Origin: Nitrospirales bacterium
GTDB lineage: Bacteria; Nitrospirota; Nitrospiria; Nitrospirales; UBA8639
Assembly (NCBI GenBank): GCA_029261235.1
Contig: JAJDBS010000065.1
Location: 1 to 64,000, forward strand
DNA length: 64,000 bases
Reading direction: 5' to 3'
Positions 1 through 8,924 of this stretch are shown here, in pieces (within the stretch, counting starts at the first letter, position 1; each line of letters begins with the position of its first letter). Position numbers and translations under genes: made by a program. The notes under the pieces were generated by a model that searched no databases, had not been told where the DNA came from, and saw only the letters and a program-made list of their open reading frames with translations.

Positions 1-222
1 CGCCCAACGCAGAATGCGTTTCTTGAACGCTTCACTCGCACCTATCGCAATGAGGTGCTCAATCTCTATCTCTTTCGCAGTTTGGAGCAGGTGCGGACAC
101 TCACGGCAGGGTGGATCACCATCTATAATGAACAACGACCGCATGATGCGCTACAGGGGGCGGCTCCGTGTGCCTATCACAAACCAACGCCGGAAAACTC
201 TACGTATGAATTGTCCGCTTGA
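1..222 (+). mobile_element. IS3-family transposase OrfB, C-terminal part (cut by left edge)
   Basis: Frame 1 is open from the first base to a TGA at 220-222 and encodes the end of an IS3-family DDE integrase-type transposase. The pattern QNAFLERF, then YRNEVLNLYLF, then YNEQRPHDAL is the block around and after the catalytic glutamate (the E of LERF) in this family, closest to the IS2/IS407-like groups. The rest of the transposase lies outside the window, so it may be intact there. Its stop is followed directly by coding sequence of a truncated fucose synthase gene, so the element appears to have inserted into or deleted part of that gene. No terminal inverted repeat is obvious at the junction. 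Confidence 0.85.
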
Positions 223-800
223 CGAGGAAGCTTACATATGCCATTGCCAAGTTTGCCGGCATCAAAACCTGTGAAGCCTATAACACCCAGTATGGCACAA
301 AGTTTATGTGCGCCATGCCCACAAACCTCTACGGACCGTGCGATACGTTTGATCTCCAGAACAGCCATGTACTACCTGCACTCATCAGAAAATTCCATGA
401 GAGCAAATAACACCTACAGCCCGTCACGATTTGGGGAACAGGACAACCGCGGCGGGAATTCCTCTATATCCATGACTTAGCACAAGCCTGTCTCTTATTG
501 ATGAACTTAGATGACCAAATACTCTCGAACCTCTTTCACTTCCAAGCAGGACCACTGATCAATGTTGGGAGTGGGACAGATAACACGATTAAGGAATTAA
601 GCGGTATCGTCGCTCAAGTAGTTGAGTATGAAGATGTGATCCAATGGGACACCACAAAACCTGACGGAACGCCACGGAAAATCCTAGATTCTTCGCGATT
701 AGCCTCTTTGGGCTGGAGCCCGTCCTACTCATTGGAAAAGGGCATCCGCCAAACCTATGAATGGTACATTAAGGGTCTCAAACAATCAGGAGTTGTCTGA
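223..800 (+). pseudogene. GDP-L-fucose synthase remnant (5'-truncated, one in-frame stop)
   Basis: Frame 3 encodes the C-terminal two thirds of a GDP-L-fucose synthase (GDP-4-keto-6-deoxymannose epimerase/reductase). Visible family motifs are [10 protein letters not shown] (the catalytic Tyr-x3-Lys), [35 protein letters not shown], and the closing PDGTPRKILDSSRL and LGWSPSYSLEKGI. The N-terminal Rossmann half with its GxxGxxG motif is missing; the gene starts abruptly after the IS3 transposase stop. A TAA at 408-410 interrupts the frame after HESK, and the same frame continues downstream, so this is a nonsense mutation and not a frameshift. The intact enzyme would supply GDP-fucose for the polysaccharide locus. 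The 3' end overlaps the convergent epimerase gene by 15 bases. Confidence 0.85.
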
Positions 801-1775
801 TGAAGAGGATTGCAACCAGGCCACCGTTGCATCGATGCCCTGTGAAGTCGTCCAGGGCAGGGGACCTGTTAGGTCGAGAATCGGCTGAGTATCTACGACA
901 TTCTCCGTTCTCATATTGTCCAATCGAAAAGTGGAAATCGGGAAATTTTTTATCCCCAATTTCACAAACTGATCACCAATAGCCGCAGCTATTTTGATTC
1001 CCCAGTAGGGAACCACCCGCATCTGCCTCCCTGTCAATTTCTGAGAACACTCATTCACCCACTGCCCAAGCTCGATAGGGGGATCTGCAACATTAAATAC
1101 CCGTGATTGGACTTTCTCCCGAGGGGCCTCCAATAGGGTCGCAATCTGAAAGACGGAATTGCCTACATAGCCATAGGATTTATTGCATTCCCCTTTGCCG
1201 GGATGAAAGTAGTATCCCTTCATCAACGCACGGAAAAACCCCGTCCGCAACCGATGGTGATGCGGACCCCAAATCGTCGCAGGACGGACAATAGCCCACT
1301 CACAGTCGAGAGCAGCCTTCCTGATGATTTTCTCGGTCAGCACCTTACTTTCTCCATATAACGTATTCGGCGCGTAATCATCATCGGCACAAGGTCGGTA
1401 ACCCAATCGGCACACCAACATGCTCGAAGTCAAAATAGCTCGTCGGACAGATGGGGTCTGTTTAATAGCATCGAGAAGATATTGAACACCTTGAATATTC
1501 ACCGCATACCCGTCTAAATTTTGAGTTTCATCAAGATCCGTCCGTGCTGCCAGATGCACGACAAAATCAGGAGAAAATGCCTGAACCGTCTCTCGAACAG
1601 ATGGCGAATCAAGCAGGTCAACTCGCTTCCAATACCCAGCATGCTCAGGAAGTAATGGGGGATTCCGATCCACATTCAACACGACCCATCCATGATCTAG
1701 TAAATACTGAACAAGATGGGTCCCAATAAACCCTGATCCTCCTGTGACTAAAACTTTTTGAATATCCTTAGACAA
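786..1775 (-). CDS. NAD-dependent epimerase/dehydratase (extended SDR family)
   Basis: This 329-residue protein has the extended short-chain dehydrogenase fold. The nucleotide-binding GGSGFIG lies at residues 12-18, the catalytic Ser-Ser at 117-118 and the Tyr-x3-Lys motif YGESK at 140-144. Such enzymes interconvert nucleotide sugars, for example UDP-glucose 4-epimerases or dTDP-sugar dehydratases; the exact substrate cannot be read from sequence. The start is a TTG giving MSKDIQKVLV; no strong Shine-Dalgarno is visible, so it is tentative. It is the last gene of the reverse-strand polysaccharide block, behind the ExeA-like ATPase, and probably provides a sugar donor. Confidence 0.85.
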   Translation of the reverse strand: MSKDIQKVLVTGGSGFIGTHLVQYLLDHGWVVLNVDRNPPLLPEHAGYWKRVDLLDSPSVRETVQAFSPDFVVHLAARTDLDETQNLDGYAVNIQGVQYLLDAIKQTPSVRRAILTSSMLVCRLGYRPCADDDYAPNTLYGESKVLTEKIIRKAALDCEWAIVRPATIWGPHHHRLRTGFFRALMKGYYFHPGKGECNKSYGYVGNSVFQIATLLEAPREKVQSRVFNVADPPIELGQWVNECSQKLTGRQMRVVPYWGIKIAAAIGDQFVKLGIKNFPISTFRLDNMRTENVVDTQPILDLTGPLPWTTSQGIDATVAWLQSSSSDNS

Positions 1776-1871
1776 TGGAGAAAACGCCTTGGAGAGAGAT
1801 TCGATTGTTCGAGGCCCTAAGTAAAGAGAGTCAAATAGGAGTGCGCATTCAAGTAGACAGGAGGAAAACCT

Positions 1872-2765
1872 TTAAGACAAAAACGAAGGCTTTGAGGATT
1901 TGAGTTCCTTTTCTTCCTCAATCAATCGCGTCATATCCCAATCCAGAAAAAGAGGAAGCATGCCACCTTTCGCCCGTTCCTGAGCGGCATTAATAACCAA
2001 TTCCGCTGTAATCGTTTTTCGTTGCTCGGCATACCCAAAGACCAACGAAATTTCGCAAACTTGATTGATCAACCGGGTGTTCCCTTCAGTGAATCGATAG
2101 ACCGCCTCATAGGCCTTTTCCGAGAAAATGTGAGGAGACCCGCCGGCAACTTGCAGACGATGATGAATGTATAAAATTGTATTGTTCAGATCTAACGTCT
2201 CAAGCTGGAAATCGATCCCAATACGTTGCATCAGTGCCAGAGCTTGATGACGTTTCAAATGACCTCGCAATTCAGTATGACCAGCCAAAATAATATTCAG
2301 CGTCATATCTGGACGATCATTAAGATTCGATAACATTTTCAACTCCTCTAATTGCGAGGAATGGAGGTTTTGCGCTTCATCAACAACAAGAAGCAACGGC
2401 TTCCCGGATTTAGCTTTTTGTATGATGAACGTCTTAAGAATTTGAAACATTTCGTGAAGGGATTGCTTCTCGACGTCGACCTCCAAGCCCATCAAAATCC
2501 AAGGGAGCAGCGGGTCTTCAGATTTTGGCGTTAAGGTCACAAACCCTGCGGTGAGTCTATCCTGATGATCAAGCAAGATTTTTTGGAGAAGGGCCGTCTT
2601 CCCAGTTCCTGGCTCACCAGTTAACAAAATAAGTCCCGGCTGATTTAAAATTCCGTAATCCAGGTAACAGAGTGCTAGACGGCAACCAGAGTGAACAAAG
2701 AAAAAACGGGGATCTGGAATAAGTGAAAAGGGTTTCTCTTGAAATCCATAGAGGGACTCATACAT
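1872..2765 (-). CDS. ExeA-like AAA ATPase of the exosortase/polysaccharide locus
   Basis: The protein (about 297 residues) opens with MYESLYGFQEKPFSLIPDP, the hallmark of the secretion ATPase subfamily found in PEP-CTERM loci (related to ExeA and MshM). Counted from the upstream TTG, Walker A GEPGTGKT is at 53-60 and Walker B LLLVVDEAQ at 127-135. The ATG at 2763-2765 is preferred because the family starts with MYE; a TTG three codons upstream is the alternative. The exact role is unknown; the gene accompanies chain-length and kinase genes in exosortase polysaccharide operons, which is also the context here. It lies 43 bases or slightly more after the BY-kinase gene and is probably co-transcribed with it. 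Confidence 0.87.
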   Translation of the reverse strand: MYESLYGFQEKPFSLIPDPRFFFVHSGCRLALCYLDYGILNQPGLILLTGEPGTGKTALLQKILLDHQDRLTAGFVTLTPKSEDPLLPWILMGLEVDVEKQSLHEMFQILKTFIIQKAKSGKPLLLVVDEAQNLHSSQLEELKMLSNLNDRPDMTLNIILAGHTELRGHLKRHQALALMQRIGIDFQLETLDLNNTILYIHHRLQVAGGSPHIFSEKAYEAVYRFTEGNTRLINQVCEISLVFGYAEQRKTITAELVINAAQERAKGGMLPLFLDWDMTRLIEEEKELKSSKPSFLS

Positions 2766-2817
2766 AGGAAACAATACTCCCTGATTTCATCTGCGCCTCC
2801 ATCTTTGCCTGGTTATC

Positions 2818-3651
2818 CTAGACAGCTTTATACGCTTTGTTCAAGACAGTACCAAGAACTGGCACCACACCATTCAGGCTCAACAAAGACTCGCGAAGCC
2901 GTTGCTGGTCTGTTCGGTTTTCCTCAACAACCATGATGACCGCATCCAGATGTGGCCCCACGACTAACACATCGGCTTTATCCAACACGGGCGGCAAATC
3001 AATCAGAATCACCCGATCATGATAGCGATGCTTCGTCTCTTCGAGAAAAGCCCCCATTTTAGGCGTCCCGAAGAGATCCACGGGATCATGCACCGATTCC
3101 CCGCCAGGCATCAACAGAAATCCTGGATAGTTTGGGGTAATCAGCAATGATTCCAATGGGATCCCACCTCCCTGAAGATATTCGGACAAGCCTTTTCGGT
3201 CAGGAATTCCTAAAAACTTGGTGACACTTGGATTACGTAAATTCCCGTCAATAAGTAATACGGTATGATTTTTTTCATTGGCAATACTCATGGCAAGATT
3301 CACAGCCACCTGGGTCTTCCCTTCCTTTGGGAAGGAACTGGTCACTCCCAGCACATTCCACCCTCGTGACTGCAACCGTTGCAACACTTGAGTACGAAGT
3401 ATTTTGTAGGTATCGGAAATCGATTGATCCAGGAGATACGGCAAAAATCGGCTTTTTTCTCCCTTACACGAGAACGGTTCAACGGTTTCAGAAACAACAT
3501 CCGATCGCGGTTCTACGACGGAAGGGAATCCAGAAGAGCCAGTGAGCACAAACGACCGTTCGGGAATCGGGGAGGAACGATATCGCTCCATAGCGGCCTG
3601 AATGCGATCCACAGATTGAGGACCTTCTTCCTGATTATCGTCCTTAGTCAA
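2818..3651 (-). CDS. CpsD/CapB-type tyrosine autokinase (BY-kinase)
   Basis: This 277-residue cytoplasmic P-loop protein has the three BY-kinase nucleotide motifs: Walker A FPKEGKTQ, Walker A' VLLIDGNLRNP and Walker B VILIDLPPVLD. It matches the family of tyrosine autokinases paired with Wzz-like proteins in exosortase loci, which tune polysaccharide chain length by phosphorylation cycles. The gene overlaps the end of the chain-length determinant by 8 bases, typical for translational coupling. The TTG start has AAAGG six bases upstream. The C-terminus ends KAYKAV with a single tyrosine, so the usual C-terminal tyrosine cluster is absent or reduced. Confidence 0.88.
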   Translation of the reverse strand: MTKDDNQEEGPQSVDRIQAAMERYRSSPIPERSFVLTGSSGFPSVVEPRSDVVSETVEPFSCKGEKSRFLPYLLDQSISDTYKILRTQVLQRLQSRGWNVLGVTSSFPKEGKTQVAVNLAMSIANEKNHTVLLIDGNLRNPSVTKFLGIPDRKGLSEYLQGGGIPLESLLITPNYPGFLLMPGGESVHDPVDLFGTPKMGAFLEETKHRYHDRVILIDLPPVLDKADVLVVGPHLDAVIMVVEENRTDQQRLRESLLSLNGVVPVLGTVLNKAYKAV

Positions 3652-5383
3652 GATTCGCCTTTCTTAAAAGAAGAAACCATAAGACATCCAGGGGATACCA
3701 CAAGACATGGATAAGTAGAAAAAGACCTGCAAGCAAGGCCATTCCAACAATGGCCCAAACCCGAGTCTGCCTCCGCCCTGTTTCTAGCTCTTCTTCTTGA
3801 TTGAGATAAGGAATGACTCCTAACGGAGCCACGTGAGTAACCTGTTGCAGGATATAGACAGAGTACACTGTTGAATCTAGCATTTCTGTAGCTATCCCCG
3901 CCCCGACTCCTGCCACCAGAGAAAACAAGAGTCCTAATAAAATAATTGCTGGACGATTGGGACTTTCCGGGGTTTGCGGCAAATTAGGAGGGACAATTAA
4001 AGAAAAACGTTCTCCCTTTCGTTCCAGCTCCATCCCTTCCGACACTTGGGCTTCCAACAATCGAGCCCGCAAATCATGATACTTTTTGGTCGCATCATCA
4101 CGATCCCGAACGAGGCTCTGGTACAACGGTTCAAAATCAGGAGTCTTTTCTAAACGACGTTGATGTTCGATAATCCGAACTTCTAGCCTCTTCATCGCCT
4201 CTTGTAATTGAGCGATAGTTGCCACGGTCGAATCATATTTGGCCTGGGCATTGATAGCATCAGGGTGGGGTAAAGATGGGGTATTCTGTGACACCTTTCC
4301 TAATTCAGCAATCTGGGATTCAAGAGCAGCAATCAACCCTCGAATACGACTCACATCAGGGTGTTCAGCCGAATATTGCTGCAAAAGGGTCCCTTCCTTC
4401 GTCCTTGCTTCGCGTAGTTGCAATTTCACTTCCTCAACATTCCCCATGATACCGAAGTCTTGCTCCAAGGCACGAATTTCCTGTTGCAATTTAATAATAT
4501 CTGGATGTTCCCTTGATAACGAAGCTTGTTTCGTCGCAAATTCCGCTCGTAAGGCATTTAATTGAACATGAAGGTCAGTAGGAACCTCACCAGCAACACC
4601 CGGAAGAACCCCATGTTTCTGCAGCGTCTCTATTTGAGCTAAAAATAATTCTTTTCGTTCTTCCTCGAAGCGGATTTTCTGTCGAAGATCAATCAATTGT
4701 CGCTCCAAGCCATTCAACATTTGCATATTGAATTGGACAAGTTCCGGCAAAGCCCCTCGTGCCTTTTTCTTAAACTTGGCAATTTGTTCTTCTAACTGCT
4801 TCACCACAGCACCAAGCTTTTCCGTTTCCTGTTTTAAAAATTCAGTCGTCACTTGAGCCTGACGTTCCCGTGTTTTTAAATTTTCCCCCAAGAACAAACT
4901 GGTCAGCCGATTAGTAACTTTCTGCACCGTGCCAGGTGCATAACCGTCAAATGACAACGAAAAAGCAATCGTCGCTTGAGTCGTACGACCCGTACGTCGA
5001 TCCATCACATCCGCACTCAAAACCTCAACCAGGATATTGTCTATAAATTCTTGTACAACCTGTTCAGAGGTTTTCTTTTTCCGAAGATCTTCATACAATT
5101 CCAATTCCTCAATCACCGGCCATAACCGTGAACGGTTAATGATTTGCGCTTTTATTCGTTCAATCGTCTGATCTGCATAACTGGTAATAGTCGAACGAAC
5201 GAGATCACTTGGCACTTCCTGCTCTTCAATTAAAATCGTGGCGGTTGACCGGTAAACAGAAGGGATCAGCACGGCAATCGCAAGACTGCCCAACACAAGA
5301 AGAAGACCAGTCAGAATAATGGCCTTCCGCCGACGGCGTAACACTTGAAGCCAATCACTCAACGAATACGAGGTGTTCTCCAT
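3644..5383 (-). CDS. Wzz-like polysaccharide chain-length determinant
   Basis: The 579-residue inner-membrane protein has the polysaccharide co-polymerase layout: a first membrane helix at about 19-39, a long periplasmic coiled-coil region (about 180-460, rich in Glu, Gln and Lys heptads), a Pro-rich stretch (PQTPESPNRP) and a second helix at about 479-497. A third hydrophobic stretch near 542-562 is beyond the basic Wzz design. It belongs with the chain-length proteins of exosortase-associated loci and works with the adjacent kinase. ATG start with GAGG eight bases upstream. It is intact although the two genes upstream in the same direction (outer-membrane protein and Wza) are destroyed. Confidence 0.9.
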   Translation of the reverse strand: MENTSYSLSDWLQVLRRRRKAIILTGLLLVLGSLAIAVLIPSVYRSTATILIEEQEVPSDLVRSTITSYADQTIERIKAQIINRSRLWPVIEELELYEDLRKKKTSEQVVQEFIDNILVEVLSADVMDRRTGRTTQATIAFSLSFDGYAPGTVQKVTNRLTSLFLGENLKTRERQAQVTTEFLKQETEKLGAVVKQLEEQIAKFKKKARGALPELVQFNMQMLNGLERQLIDLRQKIRFEEERKELFLAQIETLQKHGVLPGVAGEVPTDLHVQLNALRAEFATKQASLSREHPDIIKLQQEIRALEQDFGIMGNVEEVKLQLREARTKEGTLLQQYSAEHPDVSRIRGLIAALESQIAELGKVSQNTPSLPHPDAINAQAKYDSTVATIAQLQEAMKRLEVRIIEHQRRLEKTPDFEPLYQSLVRDRDDATKKYHDLRARLLEAQVSEGMELERKGERFSLIVPPNLPQTPESPNRPAIILLGLLFSLVAGVGAGIATEMLDSTVYSVYILQQVTHVAPLGVIPYLNQEEELETGRRQTRVWAIVGMALLAGLFLLIHVLWYPLDVLWFLLLRKANLD

Positions 5384-5394
5384 TCAATAATCCT

Positions 5395-6325
5395 CTACCG
5401 AGAAATAGCCATTCGCCCTATCGGCTGCGTAAAGAAAAGAGAGACCGCCTTGCCAAAAGCAGCCTTCGTCGACCGAGACTTCCGCCAAAAAAATTGATAT
5501 CCCAACCTCGCGGTACTTTGCTCAGCAGTCCGCCATCGCACAGAATATCCAGTCTGGAAATATTTGGAGCTTGGATAACTTCGACGACCATTCATACTAC
5601 CCACTTCGAACGTCCAAAAAACCACGGCACGAGCACCAACTGAGATTCGTTCCGTCCATTGATAATTCCCATCGACAAAAAGACGGTCCGTTTCGATGAA
5701 CAGACCATTGCCTCTTAGCATGAATTTTTCTCTACCCTGATGCGCCCCGCCAAGCGTCCCGGATGAACCTGATAGTCAAACAGCCCAAAACGAAGGCCCT
5801 TATCACAATGAATGTGGCCAACCTGATCATTTGCTTGAAGCACGAATCGTTCTGTAACTTGTCGGTCCCAATTTAGACCAATTTAATGGTCATTTCGTTG
5901 ACGAAACGCTGAAATCACACCAGGCTCTTGCAATTCAGTTTGCAGAATTTTATCTCGTAGAAATGTAGATGATCCTCTCCAGCGGTCTCGTTTGCCTTGA
6001 TACTGAACAACAAATGGGAACGAGGCATTGGTCAGGGATCTCCCCTCTTTTCCAAAATACTGTATATATTCTGCATCTCCCCCACTGCAGACTTGCAACA
6101 CCTTCGTGGCATACTGCAAACGAACATCCGGCTTAATCCTGATACTCCAAAACAGAATGATGTGACCGAGTAGTCAGAGTCAAATCTATCATTAAATTCT
6201 CCTCCACCGCTCAGGTCCAATTCTGCTGACCATTCGACACCCTGCACAGCGGTACAAGGCAATATTCCCCACCCCAGCACAACTCCAATAACTGGATTGC
6301 GCCAATATCGCCCATCATCCCTCAT
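5395..6325 (-). pseudogene. Broken outer-membrane beta-barrel protein of the PEP-CTERM locus
   Basis: Three fragments in different frames read as one decayed gene. The first (from 6325) has a signal-like N-terminus and EWSAELDLSGGGEFNDRFD. The second contains DVRLQYATKVLQV, an in-frame TAA at about 5883-5885, then WDRQVTERFVLQAND. The third (from about 5721) has alternating hydrophobic and polar residues such as GNYQWTERISVGARAVV and ends ARLGYQFFWRKSRS. The order and style fit the outer-membrane protein usually encoded beside the chain-length determinant in these loci, normally about 450-500 residues. At least two frameshifts and one nonsense codon are visible, and the total length (about 310 codons) suggests internal deletion. 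Confidence 0.72.
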
Positions 6326-6355
6326 TCCTCGTCTGCCTCTATTTCATGACCCGAC

Positions 6356-6998
6356 TCAAGATTTCAAGGAACCATCACCACGTTCTAAGATAATATTCTG
6401 ATCAAGATTATTCCCCTTCAGAACATCACTGTCATGACACGCATGGGTAATTTGTTTCCCCCTGCATGCTCCGCAACACTTGAATCGACCCTTCACGAGC
6501 AAACGGAGTCAACCCACTTCCTATGCAGAGGGCCGGCATCACATCAGGCTGCTGACCGATTTGACACTGCTCCGGTTTATTAACTGTTCCAATGACATAA
6601 ATCTTGTAGCTATTCACTTGTGTCACAACGACGGTGACCCATGGACCTAAGACAAAGCGAGCCAAGCGTTCATCCAATTCCCCCGACAACTCATCCACTG
6701 ATCGTCCTTAAGCACGCACTTCGACTGCCAAGGGGAACGAAATGCTTCCGTCAGGAAAAACGACAACCTCACGGCTTAGAGTTTCGTCTTGCCACACAGA
6801 AATTTGCACCACATCTTGAGGACCAATTTTATTAGAAACCCTCTCTAATTCTTGGCCATTGGCAGCCGGTTCGTCGAAAACTGTGGTCTGACTCTTGGCT
6901 TCACCTAATCCAAGGGGCAAGCATCCCCCAAAACCCATCACCACAATACATACCCAGACTCCACGCCCCCTCGCACTTCTCTGTAATAGTGCAGACAT
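6356..6998 (-). pseudogene. Wza-like polysaccharide export lipoprotein, broken
   Basis: The N-terminal part has a signal with lipobox-like GFGGC and then KIGPQDVVQISVWQDE and FPDGSISFPLAVEV, the polysaccharide export (PES) domain. An in-frame TAA at 6708-6710 follows VRA. The same frame resumes with DELSGELDERLARF, VTVVVTQVNSYKIYVIGTVNKP (SLBB-like), and LTPFAREGSIQVLR. Near 6455 the frame shifts within a G/A run and the expected ending continues in another frame as VLKGNNLDQNIILERGD. Intact, the protein would form the outer-membrane export channel. One nonsense and at least one frameshift make it non-functional as read. Confidence 0.85.
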
Positions 6999-7244
6999 AA
7001 TGCACTCGCCCTAGAAAAAAATTAACCCCTCAAAAAGAAGGGCGCAATCCTGCCCCTCTAGTATGCATTACTAGAGTATACTGGTATTCGGGCTTAACAG
7101 GAGACTTTGGTAAATTCACACGCAGACACCATCCAATAAAAAACTCCCTTGAATAAGCATCAAATACTCAGGAAAACAATCACAGCAATCACAGTGACTG
7201 CCGCGATAGACGCCTCAGCACCAGAATGAAAAATTCCCTTTAAC

Positions 7245-8888
7245 CTACAGCAGGGCTCTGAGCGCTAAAGCAACAAGTGTCAAGCTAGAACACCACGCGA
7301 TCATTTTTGTGTGACGTTTATATATCAACAACACAAATTCAAAAGTAAAAAAGAGGACAATAAGCTTGATGGGTAAAAATTTGAAGGCACCCTCCCCCCA
7401 TTCTAAGCCAGGCAGATTGGGAATCAACAACGTCAACCCAATCACCAGGTAATCCAGAGGGGAAAGAGAAAAATGCTCCCTTGCACTCTTCAAGAACAAG
7501 GAACCCACGAGAGATATCCCCATGAAGACAATCACGCCATTTAAGAATATCTCGGAGAGAAATCCGCTTTCAAGAAAATGGAGCTCATATAAATACACAA
7601 AAAATGTCGCACCAATGTAAAGAGCAAGCCGCACGCACACAGGTAATATTCCGGGGGAAAACTTCATCGCCGCGACGAGCAAGCCCAGCATGCCACAGGA
7701 CACTAACCCTACAGCAGGAGGGACATGGATAGGGGAAAGAACACTTAAGAGTAAAAAGGATCCGAGTGAGGCACCCAACAAAGCTGGCCAAGCTTCCTGC
7801 ATCCAAGCTGGGAATAGATAACGACCTTTGACAGGTTCAAGTGAGGCGACCTGGGCAATAGAACCCTGCCGCTTCAGCAACCAGGCCTGAACGCCAGGAG
7901 AATGAATGCCACGAACAAGCAGGGCCATGGCAACACTCCACAAGGCGAAGGCGCCCACAACCATAAAATCAGGCCACCACCGCGCAACACACCCAAATAC
8001 GACTAAGGCACTTTGCAGCACATACACCAACAGCACCACCTCAGAATGTGCAAATCCAGCCTTAAGAAATTGGTGATGCAGATGTTCCTGGTCCGGAGCA
8101 AAAGGAGAACGCCCTTGCTGCAACCGACGGACAATAACCCAGCAGGTATCCCAAAATGGGAGGCCTAAGAGAAATAATAAAATAGCGGGGCTGTAGGGAC
8201 CACGAACAGGATGAGTGACGAGTAATGCTGCAATGCCAAGAAAAAACCCTAAAAACTGGCTCCCAGTATCCCCCATGAAGATTCTGGCCGGAAACGTATT
8301 AAACCGAAGAAACCCTAGTAACCCACCTAACACAATAACGGCAATTAAGAACACAAACTGGTCATTAACCAAATAGGCTAAATACCCGACAGCAAGAAAA
8401 CTAATAACGCAGAGCCCACCAGCTAGCCCGTCCAATCCATCAGATAAATTCACAGAATTAATAAAGGTTAAAAGGGTGACAGTGGTGAGAGGAATCGTGA
8501 CCCAAGTCGGCAATTCTTGCCCAAAGAAAAAAGGGAACGGTTGAAGATATAACTCACCCCACCAAATCACACTTCCCGCAGCAAGAAATTGGCCAAGGAG
8601 TTTCATCCGATAGGAAAGGTTCACCTTGTCATCCCACAGTCCAAATATGACAAGGATCAACCCACCGACCACACTTGCTCTCACTAACGAATTGGGAGAG
8701 GCCCAAAACATGAGTGTGCCTAAGACTGCGATCGCAAACGCGACCCCTCCACCTCTCGCAATAGGGATTTGGTGAAGCTTGCGCTCATTGGGAGTATCCA
8801 AAAATCCCAATGTCGTGGCATGAGTAATGAGCAATGGCGTTAACGCCATGGTAATACCAAAAGCCATCATGAAGCCCAAAAAATACAT
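7245..8888 (-). CDS. WecA/MraY-type undecaprenyl-phosphate sugar-1-phosphate transferase with C-terminal membrane extension
   Basis: This integral membrane protein (547 residues) transfers a sugar-1-phosphate from a UDP-sugar to undecaprenyl phosphate, the initiating step for repeat-unit assembly. Family motifs are clear: NERKLHQIPIARGGG near the N-terminus, LWDDKVNLS, NLSDGLDGLAGG, FNTFPARIFMGDTGS and the histidine motif EHLHHQFL. The catalytic part fills about residues 1-330. A further 200 residues form about six more hydrophobic helices and are not part of the minimal WecA/TagO enzyme. The gene follows a glycosyltransferase in the same direction by 36 bases. GlcNAc-1-P is the likeliest substrate, by family only. 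Confidence 0.9.
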   Translation of the reverse strand: MYFLGFMMAFGITMALTPLLITHATTLGFLDTPNERKLHQIPIARGGGVAFAIAVLGTLMFWASPNSLVRASVVGGLILVIFGLWDDKVNLSYRMKLLGQFLAAGSVIWWGELYLQPFPFFFGQELPTWVTIPLTTVTLLTFINSVNLSDGLDGLAGGLCVISFLAVGYLAYLVNDQFVFLIAVIVLGGLLGFLRFNTFPARIFMGDTGSQFLGFFLGIAALLVTHPVRGPYSPAILLFLLGLPFWDTCWVIVRRLQQGRSPFAPDQEHLHHQFLKAGFAHSEVVLLVYVLQSALVVFGCVARWWPDFMVVGAFALWSVAMALLVRGIHSPGVQAWLLKRQGSIAQVASLEPVKGRYLFPAWMQEAWPALLGASLGSFLLLSVLSPIHVPPAVGLVSCGMLGLLVAAMKFSPGILPVCVRLALYIGATFFVYLYELHFLESGFLSEIFLNGVIVFMGISLVGSLFLKSAREHFSLSPLDYLVIGLTLLIPNLPGLEWGEGAFKFLPIKLIVLFFTFEFVLLIYKRHTKMIAWCSSLTLVALALRALL

Positions 8889-8924
8889 CGCGTTTTCTCG
8901 AATTAGATTATTGACGCCGGGACG

